From the NCBI GenBank assembly GCA_944385125.1, contig CALWVZ010000018.1:1-34090 (forward strand): DNA of 34,090 nucleotides, given 5' to 3'. The first letter of the stretch is position 1. The number at the start of each line of letters is the position of its first letter. The notes below the pieces were generated by a model, which saw only the letters and a list, made by a program, of their open reading frames with translations, was not told the origin of the DNA and did not search any database. Both the position numbers and the translations under genes were made by a program. Shown here in pieces: positions 26,257 to 33,964 of the stretch. The stretch is from an uncultured Oscillospiraceae bacterium (GTDB taxonomy: Bacteria; Bacillota; Clostridia; Oscillospirales; Oscillospiraceae).

Positions 26257-27662
26257 CGTTTAATGCTTTCTGCAATTATTTCGGCAAAAATTGGGGGCAC
26301 TGCATTACCGATAGCCTTTCTAATATCTCCCCATTTACCTATAAATGCAAACTCATCAGGGAATGATTGCGCCCTTGCTGCCTCTCGTATCGTAAGAGAA
26401 CGAGTGGCAGTAGGGTGTACATTCCGACAACCCGAAATCATACTAAAGTTTGTAGTAATGGTAGAACACGGTTCATCCCATTTTATACGCTTATAAGTAG
26501 TATTAAATCCGCTTGGCGGTCTTAAATCTGGGTTTTCATTATCGTGTGCGCTACAGCCTTCTGGTACGTCTTTCAACCAGCGGATAACGTGTTCGGGATG
26601 AATGATGCTCCAATGAAGAGGGTCCGTAGACAATTCTCCAGATTCCAAGAAGTCCAAATCGACCGTTGCTTCTCTAAAAGAAATTTGCTTTTGAAAATTA
26701 AAAAGACTTGGCACATCAGTATCTGTTTGATAAGTTGCCATAGGAAAGTCAAAATCTTTATCAATATCATTTCGCACGCCAACAATTACCACTCGTTCTC
26801 TCGATTGAGGAACGCCATAATCAGCCATATTAATTTCTTTTTTTACTAAATGGTATCCTGCTTTTGAAAATGAATCAAAAATACAATCAATAAACAGCTT
26901 GCCATCAGATGTTTTCATTGATGTCAGAAGTCTTACATTTTCAAAAATAAATGCTTTAGGATAAACCAATGAAACTATATTTGAATAGTATTCGAATAAC
27001 TGATTTCTTATATCATCTGGGTCACGTTTTCCTGCCAAACTAAATCCTTGACAAGGCGGACCACCAATAACAACATCAATATCTCCAAATTCTTTTTTCC
27101 ATTCTTTAATTTGCTCATCTGTTATATTACAAATGTCAGTTCCAAGAAGCTTACTATTGACAAAATTAGAATCATATATTTTATTAGCTGATTCTTCAAT
27201 TTCAACGTGACCGACTAAGTCAAACCCAGCTGCCGCAAAACCTAACGATAAACCTCCACAACCCGAAAATAGAGCGATTGCTTTTGGGGCATTATGGGGC
27301 TTTGTATCCATCGCTCTCTTATATAGATTTGTTAAGATATCACGATAGGCACAATTTTGATGATGACAAGCTTTAAGTAATTTGTGATATTCATCGCTAC
27401 TTTTTATTACTTTAGGCAATCTTTTTTTTACAGCATTAGACTTTGTGATCCTTTTTTTTCGCACATCGCACAAACCACTATCTATATCACAAATCAAGGA
27501 AGATAATGCATTACTAACAACTTTAATATCCTTTAATGACGGGATTGCTTTTCCCAATTCCCAAGATGAAATTGTTGCTTTGCTGAAGCCACTGGCTTCG
27601 GCAATTTTTGTTTGACTTATATTATATTTTAAACGCTTTTCTCTAATTGCTGTGTACTCCAT
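26238..27662 (-). CDS. C5-cytosine DNA methyltransferase with N-terminal HTH
   Basis: 474 residues. Residues 5-55 form an XRE-type HTH (ISQTKIAEASGFSKATISSWELGKAIPS), then a basic linker, then a full m5C methyltransferase: motif I ALFSGCGGLSLGFAAAG (130-146), motif IV GGPPCQGFSLAG with catalytic C204, motif VI ENV (241-243), motif VIII QSRERVVIVG, a target-recognition region (about 320-400), motif IX REAARAQSFPDEF and motif X AIGNAVPP. In M.SsoII-type enzymes a similar N-terminal HTH represses the methyltransferase's own gene. ATG 27662 has GGGAG seven bases upstream. It lies 14 bases after a small HTH gene and is tail-to-tail with the putative endonuclease gene. It protects host DNA and may regulate the system. 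Confidence 0.95.
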   Translation of the reverse strand: MEYTAIREKRLKYNISQTKIAEASGFSKATISSWELGKAIPSLKDIKVVSNALSSLICDIDSGLCDVRKKRITKSNAVKKRLPKVIKSSDEYHKLLKACHHQNCAYRDILTNLYKRAMDTKPHNAPKAIALFSGCGGLSLGFAAAGFDLVGHVEIEESANKIYDSNFVNSKLLGTDICNITDEQIKEWKKEFGDIDVVIGGPPCQGFSLAGKRDPDDIRNQLFEYYSNIVSLVYPKAFIFENVRLLTSMKTSDGKLFIDCIFDSFSKAGYHLVKKEINMADYGVPQSRERVVIVGVRNDIDKDFDFPMATYQTDTDVPSLFNFQKQISFREATVDLDFLESGELSTDPLHWSIIHPEHVIRWLKDVPEGCSAHDNENPDLRPPSGFNTTYKRIKWDEPCSTITTNFSMISGCRNVHPTATRSLTIREAARAQSFPDEFAFIGKWGDIRKAIGNAVPPIFAEIIAESIKRQVLSK

Positions 27663-27676
27663 AATTTTCTCCCAAG

Positions 27677-27898
27677 TTATTGTTCATTGCAGGCATCGTT
27701 TGAGACGATTTCCATAATATCTTCAATGCGGCATTCTAGTGTCAAACATATTTTTTCTATTGGCTCAATTGATACCGGCTCATCTTTCCCGAGTTTTACT
27801 AAGACATTACTACTGATGCCACACAACTGTTTCAAATCGGTTCGTTTAAGCTTTTTATCTATTAGGAGTTTCCAAAGGTTATCATAACAAACAGCCAT
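27677..27898 (-). CDS. small Cro/C1-type HTH regulator (HTH_26-like)
   Basis: 73 residues: MAVCYDNLWKLLIDKKLKRTDLKQLCGISSNVLVKLGKDEPVSIEPIEKICLTLECRIEDIMEIV. This matches the short HTH_26 regulators common in integrative elements of Firmicutes, with recognition helix SSNVLVKLGKDEP and the 'I.kIC..L.C.i.DImE' end. ATG 27898 has GGAGG seven bases upstream. It is the first gene of a two-gene unit with the methyltransferase, so it may set its expression. Confidence 0.88.
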   Translation of the reverse strand: MAVCYDNLWKLLIDKKLKRTDLKQLCGISSNVLVKLGKDEPVSIEPIEKICLTLECRIEDIMEIVSNDACNEQ

Positions 27899-27990
27899 TT
27901 AAAGACCTCCACTATCTGATATTTGTAATTGTATACTTAAAATCATGATATATCAACTTATAATTACTTTTTCGTGATTTATAAACAAAT

Positions 27991-28032
27991 AAAAAAATGC
28001 CGAGTGTAACTCGTTTTCAGAGCTACACTCGG
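27991..28032 (-). terminator. rho-independent terminator after the tnpV remnant
   Basis: CCGAGTGTA (28000-28008) pairs perfectly with TACACTCGG (28024-28032), with CTC/GAG inside past one mismatch. On the minus strand seven T's follow almost at once (27991-27997). It ends the minus-strand tnpV remnant before the HTH-methyltransferase unit. Confidence 0.85.
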
Positions 28033-28039
28033 TATAATT

Positions 28040-28308
28040 TTATGCGTAGATCAAATCTGCATTCACAACTTCCGTTGCACGATTTCGGATACTGTTCATC
28101 CTCTGCACCCACAGCATTTGATTTTCAGCTTTGAGCTTTTCCGTTACATTTTCTTTTTTCGTCAGTTGTTCTGCCCAGCCGGGAAAACATTTCCTCTGCC
28201 TGTTCGTCAATATCAGCAAGGTGACTGTTCAGCTTGCAAGAAGTCAGCAGATTAGCGTAAAAGGCTCTTTTATATTGGTAGTGACCAGGCTTTTTCAGGC
28301 CTCTGAAA
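28040..28308 (-). pseudogene. tnpV: tnpV remnant (transposon-encoded protein), truncated and frameshifted
   Basis: Too broken to be an open frame. On the minus strand the first part reads GLKKPGHYQYKRAFYANLL, TSCKLNSHLADIDEQAEEMF and SRL. After a one-base insertion near 28174-28178 the next frame continues AEQLTKKENVTEKLKAENQ and MLWVQRMNSIRNRATEVVNA, ending DLIYA and TAA at 28040. Together these match, from memory, the C-terminal three quarters of TnpV, a small protein of Tn4451-like and other mobilizable elements in Clostridia, whose usual end is ...RNRA.EIVN.ELIYA. The N-terminal third is missing: the remnant stops exactly at the stop codon of the guaA-like gene, where the right repeat lies. 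Confidence 0.75.
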
Positions 28309-29289
28309 TCATTCCCACTCTATGGTGCCGGTGGGTTTTGTGGTCAGGTCGTAGAGCACACGGCACACGCCGGGGACCTCGGTGACGATACGCTTGGTCA
28401 CGGTATTGAGCACGGAGTAGGGCACTTCCTCCACGGTGGCGGTCATGGCGTCCAGGGTGTTCACCGCCCGGATGATGACGAACCACTCCTCCACCCGATG
28501 GTCCTCCTTCACGCCCACGGTCTTCATGTCCGGGATCGCAGTGAAGTACTGCCACACCTTGCCTGCAAGGCCGCTCTTTGCAAACTCCTCCCGGAGTATG
28601 GCGTCGGACTGGCGCACCGCCTCCAGCCTGTCCCGGGTGATGGCCCCCAGGCAGCGCACGCCCAGTCCCGGGCCGGGGAAGGGCTGACGGTACACCATAT
28701 TGTCCGGCAGGCCCAGAGCGGAGCCCACCACTCTCACTTCATCTTTAAACAGGAATTTCAGCGGCTCCACCAGCTCGAACTTCAGATCCTCCGGCAGGCC
28801 GCCCACATTGTGGTGGGCTTTCACAGGACCGCTTTCCAGTATATCCGGATATATGGTGCCCTGGGCCAGGAACTCTATGCCATCCAGCTTCCGGGCCTCC
28901 TCCTCGAACACCCGTATGAACTCGGCGCCGATTATCTTCCGCTTCTTCTCCGGCTCGGCCACTCCCGCCAGCTTGTCCAAAAAGCGGTCCACCGCGTCCA
29001 CATACACCAGGTTCGCATCCATCTGGTGGCGGAACACCTCTACCACCTGCTCCGGCTCCCCCTTGCGGAGAAGGCCGTGGTTCACATGCACGCAGGTCAG
29101 CTGCTTGCCCACCGCCTTGATGAGCAGTGCGGCCACCACCGAGGAGTCCACTCCGCCGGACAGGGCCAGCAGCACCTTCTTGTCCCCTATCTGGCGGCGC
29201 AGGGCTGCCAGCTGCTCGTCAATAAAGGCCCGGGCCAGCTCAGGGGTGGTGATCCTCTCCATGTTTTCCGGGCGCCGATTTTCTGCCAT
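28309..29289 (-). CDS. GMP synthase ATP-pyrophosphatase subunit-like paralogue (no amidotransferase domain)
   Basis: 326 residues covering only the second half of GMP synthase. After a 30-residue lead come the P-loop [16 protein letters not shown] (about 41-56), [35 protein letters not shown], the [12 protein letters not shown] loop and a complete dimerisation domain ending KPTGTIEWE. This is the layout of the archaeal GuaA B subunit, which takes ammonia from a separate partner. ATG 29289 has GGAGG eight bases upstream. It differs clearly from the full-length guaA at 16053, so it is an old paralogue and not a copy made by integration. Its last codons form the right repeat of the island. It may be cotranscribed with the GH13 gene, 68 bases upstream. 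Whether it makes GMP from ammonia is unknown. Confidence 0.9.
   Translation of the reverse strand: MAENRRPENMERITTPELARAFIDEQLAALRRQIGDKKVLLALSGGVDSSVVAALLIKAVGKQLTCVHVNHGLLRKGEPEQVVEVFRHQMDANLVYVDAVDRFLDKLAGVAEPEKKRKIIGAEFIRVFEEEARKLDGIEFLAQGTIYPDILESGPVKAHHNVGGLPEDLKFELVEPLKFLFKDEVRVVGSALGLPDNMVYRQPFPGPGLGVRCLGAITRDRLEAVRQSDAILREEFAKSGLAGKVWQYFTAIPDMKTVGVKEDHRVEEWFVIIRAVNTLDAMTATVEEVPYSVLNTVTKRIVTEVPGVCRVLYDLTTKPTGTIEWE
28311..28320. repeat. candidate right attachment site in guaA-like 3' end
   Basis: ATTCCCACTC covers the final Glu-Trp-Glu codons of the gene at 28309 (minus strand GAGTGGGAA, plus the T of the stop). The same ten bases lie at 22153. GuaA 3' ends with this core are known integration sites of genomic islands. 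The adjacent tnpV remnant begins exactly here. Confidence 0.55.
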
Positions 29290-29357
29290 ATGTCTTTCCT
29301 CCAAAATCTTTTGTCTTTTTTTCTTTCTCTGTTCTCTATAAACAAGACCTCAGGCGG

Positions 29358-30644
29358 TCATGTTTCCACTGTGATGATGATGGGCCGGCCTTCGCAGAAA
29401 AGCCTGCCGTCCTTTACCTTTACGGCGCTGCCGTCGATAAGGTTTAAATATTCCCCGTCGGCCAGTTCCAGGGCCACATCCCCGCTTTTTGACCTCAGGC
29501 TGAAGACACCCAGACTGCGCCGGCCGGCGCTCTGGCGCTCCATCAGGGCGATATCCGATCCGTCGTCGGCGGAGGCGGTAAAGCTGTCCCGGCAGCCCAG
29601 GCTCCCCTTTATCTCCCGGAGCCGGGAGAGTAGGCCGCTGAGGTCCCGGCCGGTGTTCCTGCTGAACACGTCCTTGTCAAAGAGGCTGGGCACATGGGTG
29701 TCGCAGAACTCCTGCCCGGCATATATAAGCGTGGTCCCCTTGAGAAAATACAGCATGGCGGTTAGGTTTATCAGGTCCTTTTCATCCGCCGCCTGGGAGG
29801 CTATCCGGGGCTGGTCGTGGTTTTCCAGAAAGCGCAGCTTATTGTAGTTTTCCGGGTACATGGCCTCCTGGAAATTCAGCATGTCCGTATAGGCGCTCAG
29901 CGGCAGCTTCCCCTGGAGATAGCGGTCGAAGCTCTCCCGGATGTCGTATTCATATTCCATATCGAAGGCGGCAAAGAGCTCCGTGTCCCGGGCGCAGTAC
30001 AGCCCCGCCCGCCTTGCCCAGCTGCCGAAGCTGAGGTGTACGCTCTCCGCCAGCCAGATGCAGCCGGGGCGGACCTTCTCCACCGCCGCCCTGGCCTCCA
30101 GCCAAAAGTCCACCGGCACGAAGGAGGCCACGTCGCAGCGAAAGCCGTCCACTATCCCGGCCCAGAAGCACAGGCTCTCTATCTGGTAGTCCCAGAGCTC
30201 CCGGTTACCGTAGTCCAGGTCGATGACGTCGGTCCAGTCCCCCACCCGATTGCCGGGGCTGCCGTCGGGCCGCTTATAAAACCACTCCGGGTGCTGCTCA
30301 TAGAGCAGGGAATCCGGCGAGGTATGGTTGTACACCACGTCTATGATGCACTTCATGTCCCGGCGGTGTATCTCCCCCACCAGGGCTTTGAAGTCTTCCA
30401 TAGAGCCGTATTCCGGGTTGACGCTGCGGTAGTCCCGGTTGGCATAGGGGCTGCCCAGGCTGCCCTTCCTGCCCTTGACCCCCAGCGGATGGATGGGCAT
30501 GAGCCAGATTATATCCGTACCCAAAGCCTTTATCCTGTCCAAATCCGGCACCAGGGCCCGGAAGCTGCCCTCCGGCGTATGGTTCCTCAGGTACACGGAA
30601 TATATCGCCTGGTTTCGGAGCTCAGTCTTCCTTTCAGCCGCCAT
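29358..30644 (-). CDS. GH13 alpha-amylase-family glycosidase
   Basis: A 428-residue cytosolic enzyme (no signal peptide) acting on alpha-glucosidic bonds of maltodextrins, sucrose or similar. The (beta/alpha)8 GH13 regions are present: IIDVVYNHTS (region I, 100-109), GFRCDVAS with nucleophile D171, WLAESV with acid/base E200, and FLENHDQPR with H276 and D277. A short C-terminal beta domain (about 350-428) follows. The length fits trehalose-hydrolase, oligo-glucosidase or amylase-like members; the specificity cannot be settled by eye. ATG 30644 has GGGGAG seven bases upstream, and an extended -10 promoter lies at 30686. The neighbours give no pathway hint. Confidence 0.9.
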   Translation of the reverse strand: MAAERKTELRNQAIYSVYLRNHTPEGSFRALVPDLDRIKALGTDIIWLMPIHPLGVKGRKGSLGSPYANRDYRSVNPEYGSMEDFKALVGEIHRRDMKCIIDVVYNHTSPDSLLYEQHPEWFYKRPDGSPGNRVGDWTDVIDLDYGNRELWDYQIESLCFWAGIVDGFRCDVASFVPVDFWLEARAAVEKVRPGCIWLAESVHLSFGSWARRAGLYCARDTELFAAFDMEYEYDIRESFDRYLQGKLPLSAYTDMLNFQEAMYPENYNKLRFLENHDQPRIASQAADEKDLINLTAMLYFLKGTTLIYAGQEFCDTHVPSLFDKDVFSRNTGRDLSGLLSRLREIKGSLGCRDSFTASADDGSDIALMERQSAGRRSLGVFSLRSKSGDVALELADGEYLNLIDGSAVKVKDGRLFCEGRPIIITVET

Positions 30645-30685
30645 GGTTCTCTCCCCGCTTTCCCATATTTTAGGCGCATCTACAT

Positions 30686-30712
30686 ATTATATCAAAACCG
30701 GGTATAAAGCAA
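30686..30712 (-). promoter_or_regulatory. possible promoter of the GH13 gene
   Basis: On the minus strand TATAAT (30686-30691), preceded by TG one base away (extended -10), with a poor -35 TTGCTT at 30707-30712 (15-base spacing). Confidence 0.45.
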
Positions 30713-30771
30713 TCGTTTTCCTCTGCCCGGGCCCCGGGTGTTTTTTACATAGATTTTACACAGAACTGATA

Positions 30772-30800
30772 TTGGATTTTATGGCCGCTGGCTATAGTAT
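30772..30800 (+). promoter_or_regulatory. possible promoter of the Na/Pi cotransporter gene
   Basis: TTGGAT (30772-30777), a 17-base spacer and TAGTAT (30795-30800), 37 bases before the start codon. No PHO-type boxes were recognised. Confidence 0.45.
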
Positions 30801-30837
30801 AGCTTGGTTCAATATGTAAGATACGGGAGAGAAAACC

Positions 30838-32601
30838 ATGGATATTTTCGACGTACTGAGTCTTATCGGGGGACTTTGCCTGTTCCTTTTCGGCATGAAT
30901 ATCATGGGCCAGGCCCTGGAGCGCAGGGCCGGCGGCAAGCTGCGTAGCCTCCTGGGCAAGCTCACCACCAACAAGATGGCCGGGCTGCTCACAGGCCTTG
31001 GCGTCACCGCCATAATCCAGAGCTCCTCCGCCACCACGGTGATGGTGGTGGGCTTTGTGAACTCCGGGCTCATGACCCTCAAACAGGCCATTAACGTCAT
31101 TATGGGCGCCAACATCGGCACCACCGTCACCGCCTGGATACTGAGCCTGGCAGGCATAGACAGCGGCAACCTCTTCGTCTCCCTTTTAAAGCCCAGCTCC
31201 TTTACCCCGGTGCTGGCCCTTATAGGTATAATCTTCTACATGTTCAGCAAAAAGTCCCGGAGGCAGGACACCGGCCTCATCCTCCTGGGCTTTGCCACGC
31301 TGATGTACGGCATGGACAGCATGTCCGCCGCCGTGTCCGGCCTGCGGGACGTGCCCGAGTTTCAGCAGATCATCCTCATGTTCCACAATCCCTTCCTGGG
31401 CGTGCTGGCCGGCGCAGTGCTCACCGCCATAATCCAGTCCAGCTCCGCCTCCGTGGGTATACTCCAGGCCCTGTCCTCCACCGGCCAGGTCACCATAGGA
31501 GCCACAATCCCCATCATCATGGGCCAGAACATCGGCACCTGCGTCACCGCCATGATCTCCTCCGTGGGCACCAACAAGAACGCCCGCCGGGCCGCCCTGG
31601 TACATCTGTCCTTCAACGTCATCGGCACCGCCGTGTGGCTCACGGTCTTCTGCATAGTCAAGGCCGTATTCGCCCCCGCCATCCTGGGGGAGAGCGCCTC
31701 CCTGGTGAGCATAGCCGTGGCCCACTCCGCCTTCAACATCCTCTGCACCATCCTGCTGCTGCCCATGACGGGGCTGCTGGAACGGCTTGTCCACCGCCTG
31801 ATCCCCGACGGGGCGGAGGCGGAGGTGCTCACCGAGATAGACGAGCGTCTCCTGGCCACGCCCCCCATGGCCCTGGAGCGCTGCCACGCAGTGGCCTCCG
31901 AGATGGCGGAGACCTCCGTCACCGCTTTGAAGGCCTCCCTCTCCTGCCTGCTGTTCTACACCCCCCAGCTTGCCGCCGGGGTCCGGGACAAGGAGGGCAA
32001 GAGCGACCATTATGAGGATATCCTCTCCTCCTACCTGGTGAAGCTCAGCAGCCTGCAGATAAGCGAGAGCGACAGCGCAGAGGCGGCTAAGCTGCTGAAG
32101 GTCATCGGTGACTTCGAGCGCATTTCCGATCATGCCGTGAACCTGGTGGAGTCCGCCGAGGAGATGCAGGAGAAAGACATCCAGTTCTCCGGCAGGGCCA
32201 GGGAAGAGCTGTCCGTTATCATCCCCGCCGTCAGCGAGATATTGGACATGACCCTGGAGGCCTTTAAAAAGGACGACGTGTCGGTGGCCCTCTCCGTGGA
32301 GCCCCTGGAACAGGTGATAGATTACCTGAAGGAAAAGCTGCGCACCGGCCATATACTCCGGCTCCAGCAGGGGGAGTGCTCCAGCGTTGCCGGCTTCATC
32401 TGGTCGGACATCCTCACAAACCTGGAGCGCACCGGCGACCACTGCTCCAACATTGCCGGCTGCATCATCGACATGTCCCACTACGAGATGCACCTCCACG
32501 AATCCCAGCGGGAGTTCAGGAACGCCAGCGAGGATTACCGCCAGAATTACCTGCGCTATATGCACAAGTATTCCCTGCCCGACCCCAAGGCCGGTAGCTG
32601 A
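30838..32601 (+). CDS. Na+/phosphate cotransporter family protein with PhoU-like C-terminus
   Basis: 587 residues. The N-terminal membrane part (1 to about 310) holds two inverted Na_Pi_cotrans repeats, each with the signature QSSSA: Q61-S-S-S64 in AIIQSSSATTVMVV and a second near 200 in AIIQSSSASVGIL. Each repeat also has an 'mGaNIGTtvTA' type segment (MGANIGTTVTA and MGQNIGTCVTA). The C-terminal 230 residues are helical, with FERISDHAVNLVESAEEM and LERTGDHCSNIAGCI, the metal-binding E-x3-D-H motifs of PhoU. Family members import or export phosphate with sodium. ATG 30838 has GGGAGAG upstream. It is followed by a terminator at 32626, so it is a single-gene unit. Confidence 0.94.
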   Translation: MDIFDVLSLIGGLCLFLFGMNIMGQALERRAGGKLRSLLGKLTTNKMAGLLTGLGVTAIIQSSSATTVMVVGFVNSGLMTLKQAINVIMGANIGTTVTAWILSLAGIDSGNLFVSLLKPSSFTPVLALIGIIFYMFSKKSRRQDTGLILLGFATLMYGMDSMSAAVSGLRDVPEFQQIILMFHNPFLGVLAGAVLTAIIQSSSASVGILQALSSTGQVTIGATIPIIMGQNIGTCVTAMISSVGTNKNARRAALVHLSFNVIGTAVWLTVFCIVKAVFAPAILGESASLVSIAVAHSAFNILCTILLLPMTGLLERLVHRLIPDGAEAEVLTEIDERLLATPPMALERCHAVASEMAETSVTALKASLSCLLFYTPQLAAGVRDKEGKSDHYEDILSSYLVKLSSLQISESDSAEAAKLLKVIGDFERISDHAVNLVESAEEMQEKDIQFSGRAREELSVIIPAVSEILDMTLEAFKKDDVSVALSVEPLEQVIDYLKEKLRTGHILRLQQGECSSVAGFIWSDILTNLERTGDHCSNIAGCIIDMSHYEMHLHESQREFRNASEDYRQNYLRYMHKYSLPDPKAGS

Positions 32602-32625
32602 GCTGTACACCTTTTCTCCCACGCC

Positions 32626-32660
32626 GCCGGGCATTTTGCAGAGCAAGATGCCCGGCTTTA
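32626..32660 (+). terminator. rho-independent terminator after the Na/Pi gene
   Basis: GCCGGGCAT (32626-32634) pairs with ATGCCCGGC (32648-32656), followed by TTTATTATTGTTTT. Confidence 0.85.
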
Positions 32661-32737
32661 TTATTGTTTTATTGCATTTTTCCCCTCCCGGCCTTATAAT
32701 TGTGGGCATTCAAAGGAATGTTTTCGGAGGTGCCGTC

Positions 32738-33895
32738 ATGGTACATCTGCTTCTGGCGCTTATATACCTGTCCTTCATAAGCCTGGGCCTGCCCGACGGG
32801 CTGCTGGGGGCCGCCTGGCCCAGCATGTACGGGGAGCTTTCCGCCCCGGTATCCGCCGCCGGCATGGTCTTCATCATAATCTCCGCCGGCACCGTGGCAT
32901 CCAGTCTTCTCAGCGAGCGACTGAATTTGAAGCTGGGGCCGGGGAAGGTCACGGCCATAAGTGTGGCCATGACCGCCGCCGCCCTTATGGGCTTTTCCTC
33001 CTGCTCCTCCCTGTGGCAGCTCTGTCTCTGGGCCATACCCTACGGCCTGGGGGCCGGCAGCGTGGACGCCTGCCTAAACAACTACGTGGCCCTCCACTAC
33101 GCCAGCCGCCACATGAGCTGGCTCCACTGCATGTGGGGCATAGGCGCCTCCGCCGGGCCTTACATAATGGGCGCAGTGCTCACCGCCGGGGGCCACTGGA
33201 GCCGGGGCTACCAGCTCATCGGCCTTATCCAGATAGTCCTCACCGCCGTGCTGCTGCTGAGCCTGCCTCTGTGGAAAAAGAGCGCATCCGATACCGAAAC
33301 GGAAAGCTGCGAGCCTTTAAGCCTGCGGCAGGTCTCCCGCATCCCCGGGGTGAAGGCCATGCTCCTCAGCTTCTTCTGCTACTGCGCCACCGAGCAGACC
33401 GTGGGGCTGTGGGCCGGCTCCTATCTGGTGCTCCACCGGGGCATGGCGCCGGAACTGGCCGCCTCCTTTGCCGGGCTGTTCTTTATGGGCATAGCCCTGG
33501 GTCGGGGTCTCAACGGCTTGCTCACCCTTAAATTCTCCGACACCCAGCTGACCCGGGCGGGTTTTGGCATCATCCTTCTGGGCACAGCCGCCGTGCTGCT
33601 GCCTTTAGGAGATACGGCCGCCCTCATCGGTCTTGGCCTCATCGGCCTGGGCTGCGCCCCCGTCTACCCCAGCATCATCCACGCCACCCCGGAGCGCTTC
33701 GGAGCGGAACGCTCCCAGGCGGTCATCGGGGTGCTCATGGCCAGCGCCTACCTGGGCAACTGCCTGATGCCGCCCCTCTTCGGCCTTATTGCCAACCACA
33801 TAAGCATCTCCCTGCTGCCCCTGTACCTGCTGCTGATATTGGCTGTAATGGCCTCCATGCATGAGACGGCCCTGAGAAAATGCGGGAAAGGATAA
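32738..33895 (+). CDS. MFS transporter
   Basis: A 385-residue polytopic membrane protein with about 11-12 hydrophobic segments and the Major Facilitator layout: LYLSFISLGLPDGLLGAAWP-type first helix, a short loop with SERLNLKLGPGK after helix 2, and a central charged loop (about 185-200) between the two six-helix halves. The N-terminal 'LGLPDGLLGA.WP' is seen in sugar/fucose-type and uncharacterised Firmicutes permeases. The substrate is not identifiable. ATG 32738 has GGAGG seven bases upstream; the open frame back to 32387 runs through the Na/Pi gene and its terminator and is not real. A terminator follows at 33909. Confidence 0.9.
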   Translation: MVHLLLALIYLSFISLGLPDGLLGAAWPSMYGELSAPVSAAGMVFIIISAGTVASSLLSERLNLKLGPGKVTAISVAMTAAALMGFSSCSSLWQLCLWAIPYGLGAGSVDACLNNYVALHYASRHMSWLHCMWGIGASAGPYIMGAVLTAGGHWSRGYQLIGLIQIVLTAVLLLSLPLWKKSASDTETESCEPLSLRQVSRIPGVKAMLLSFFCYCATEQTVGLWAGSYLVLHRGMAPELAASFAGLFFMGIALGRGLNGLLTLKFSDTQLTRAGFGIILLGTAAVLLPLGDTAALIGLGLIGLGCAPVYPSIIHATPERFGAERSQAVIGVLMASAYLGNCLMPPLFGLIANHISISLLPLYLLLILAVMASMHETALRKCGKG

Positions 33896-33908
33896 AAACG
33901 AAAAAGAA

Positions 33909-33945
33909 AAATCGTGCTGAGGAAATTCTCAGCACGATTTTTTAT
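33909..33945. terminator. bidirectional terminator after the MFS gene
   Basis: A perfect 13-base stem (AAATCGTGCTGAG with CTCAGCACGATTT) and a six-base loop, with A's before and T's after, lies between two convergent genes. Confidence 0.9.
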
Positions 33946-33964
33946 CGTCTCACGGGAGCTTCCG

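Noticed and set aside
28309-29289. guaA-like gene as a fragment duplicated from guaA at 16053 by the island
   Set aside because: The two proteins differ throughout their shared domains, the shorter one has its own ribosome site and intact C-terminus, and its composition matches the backbone.
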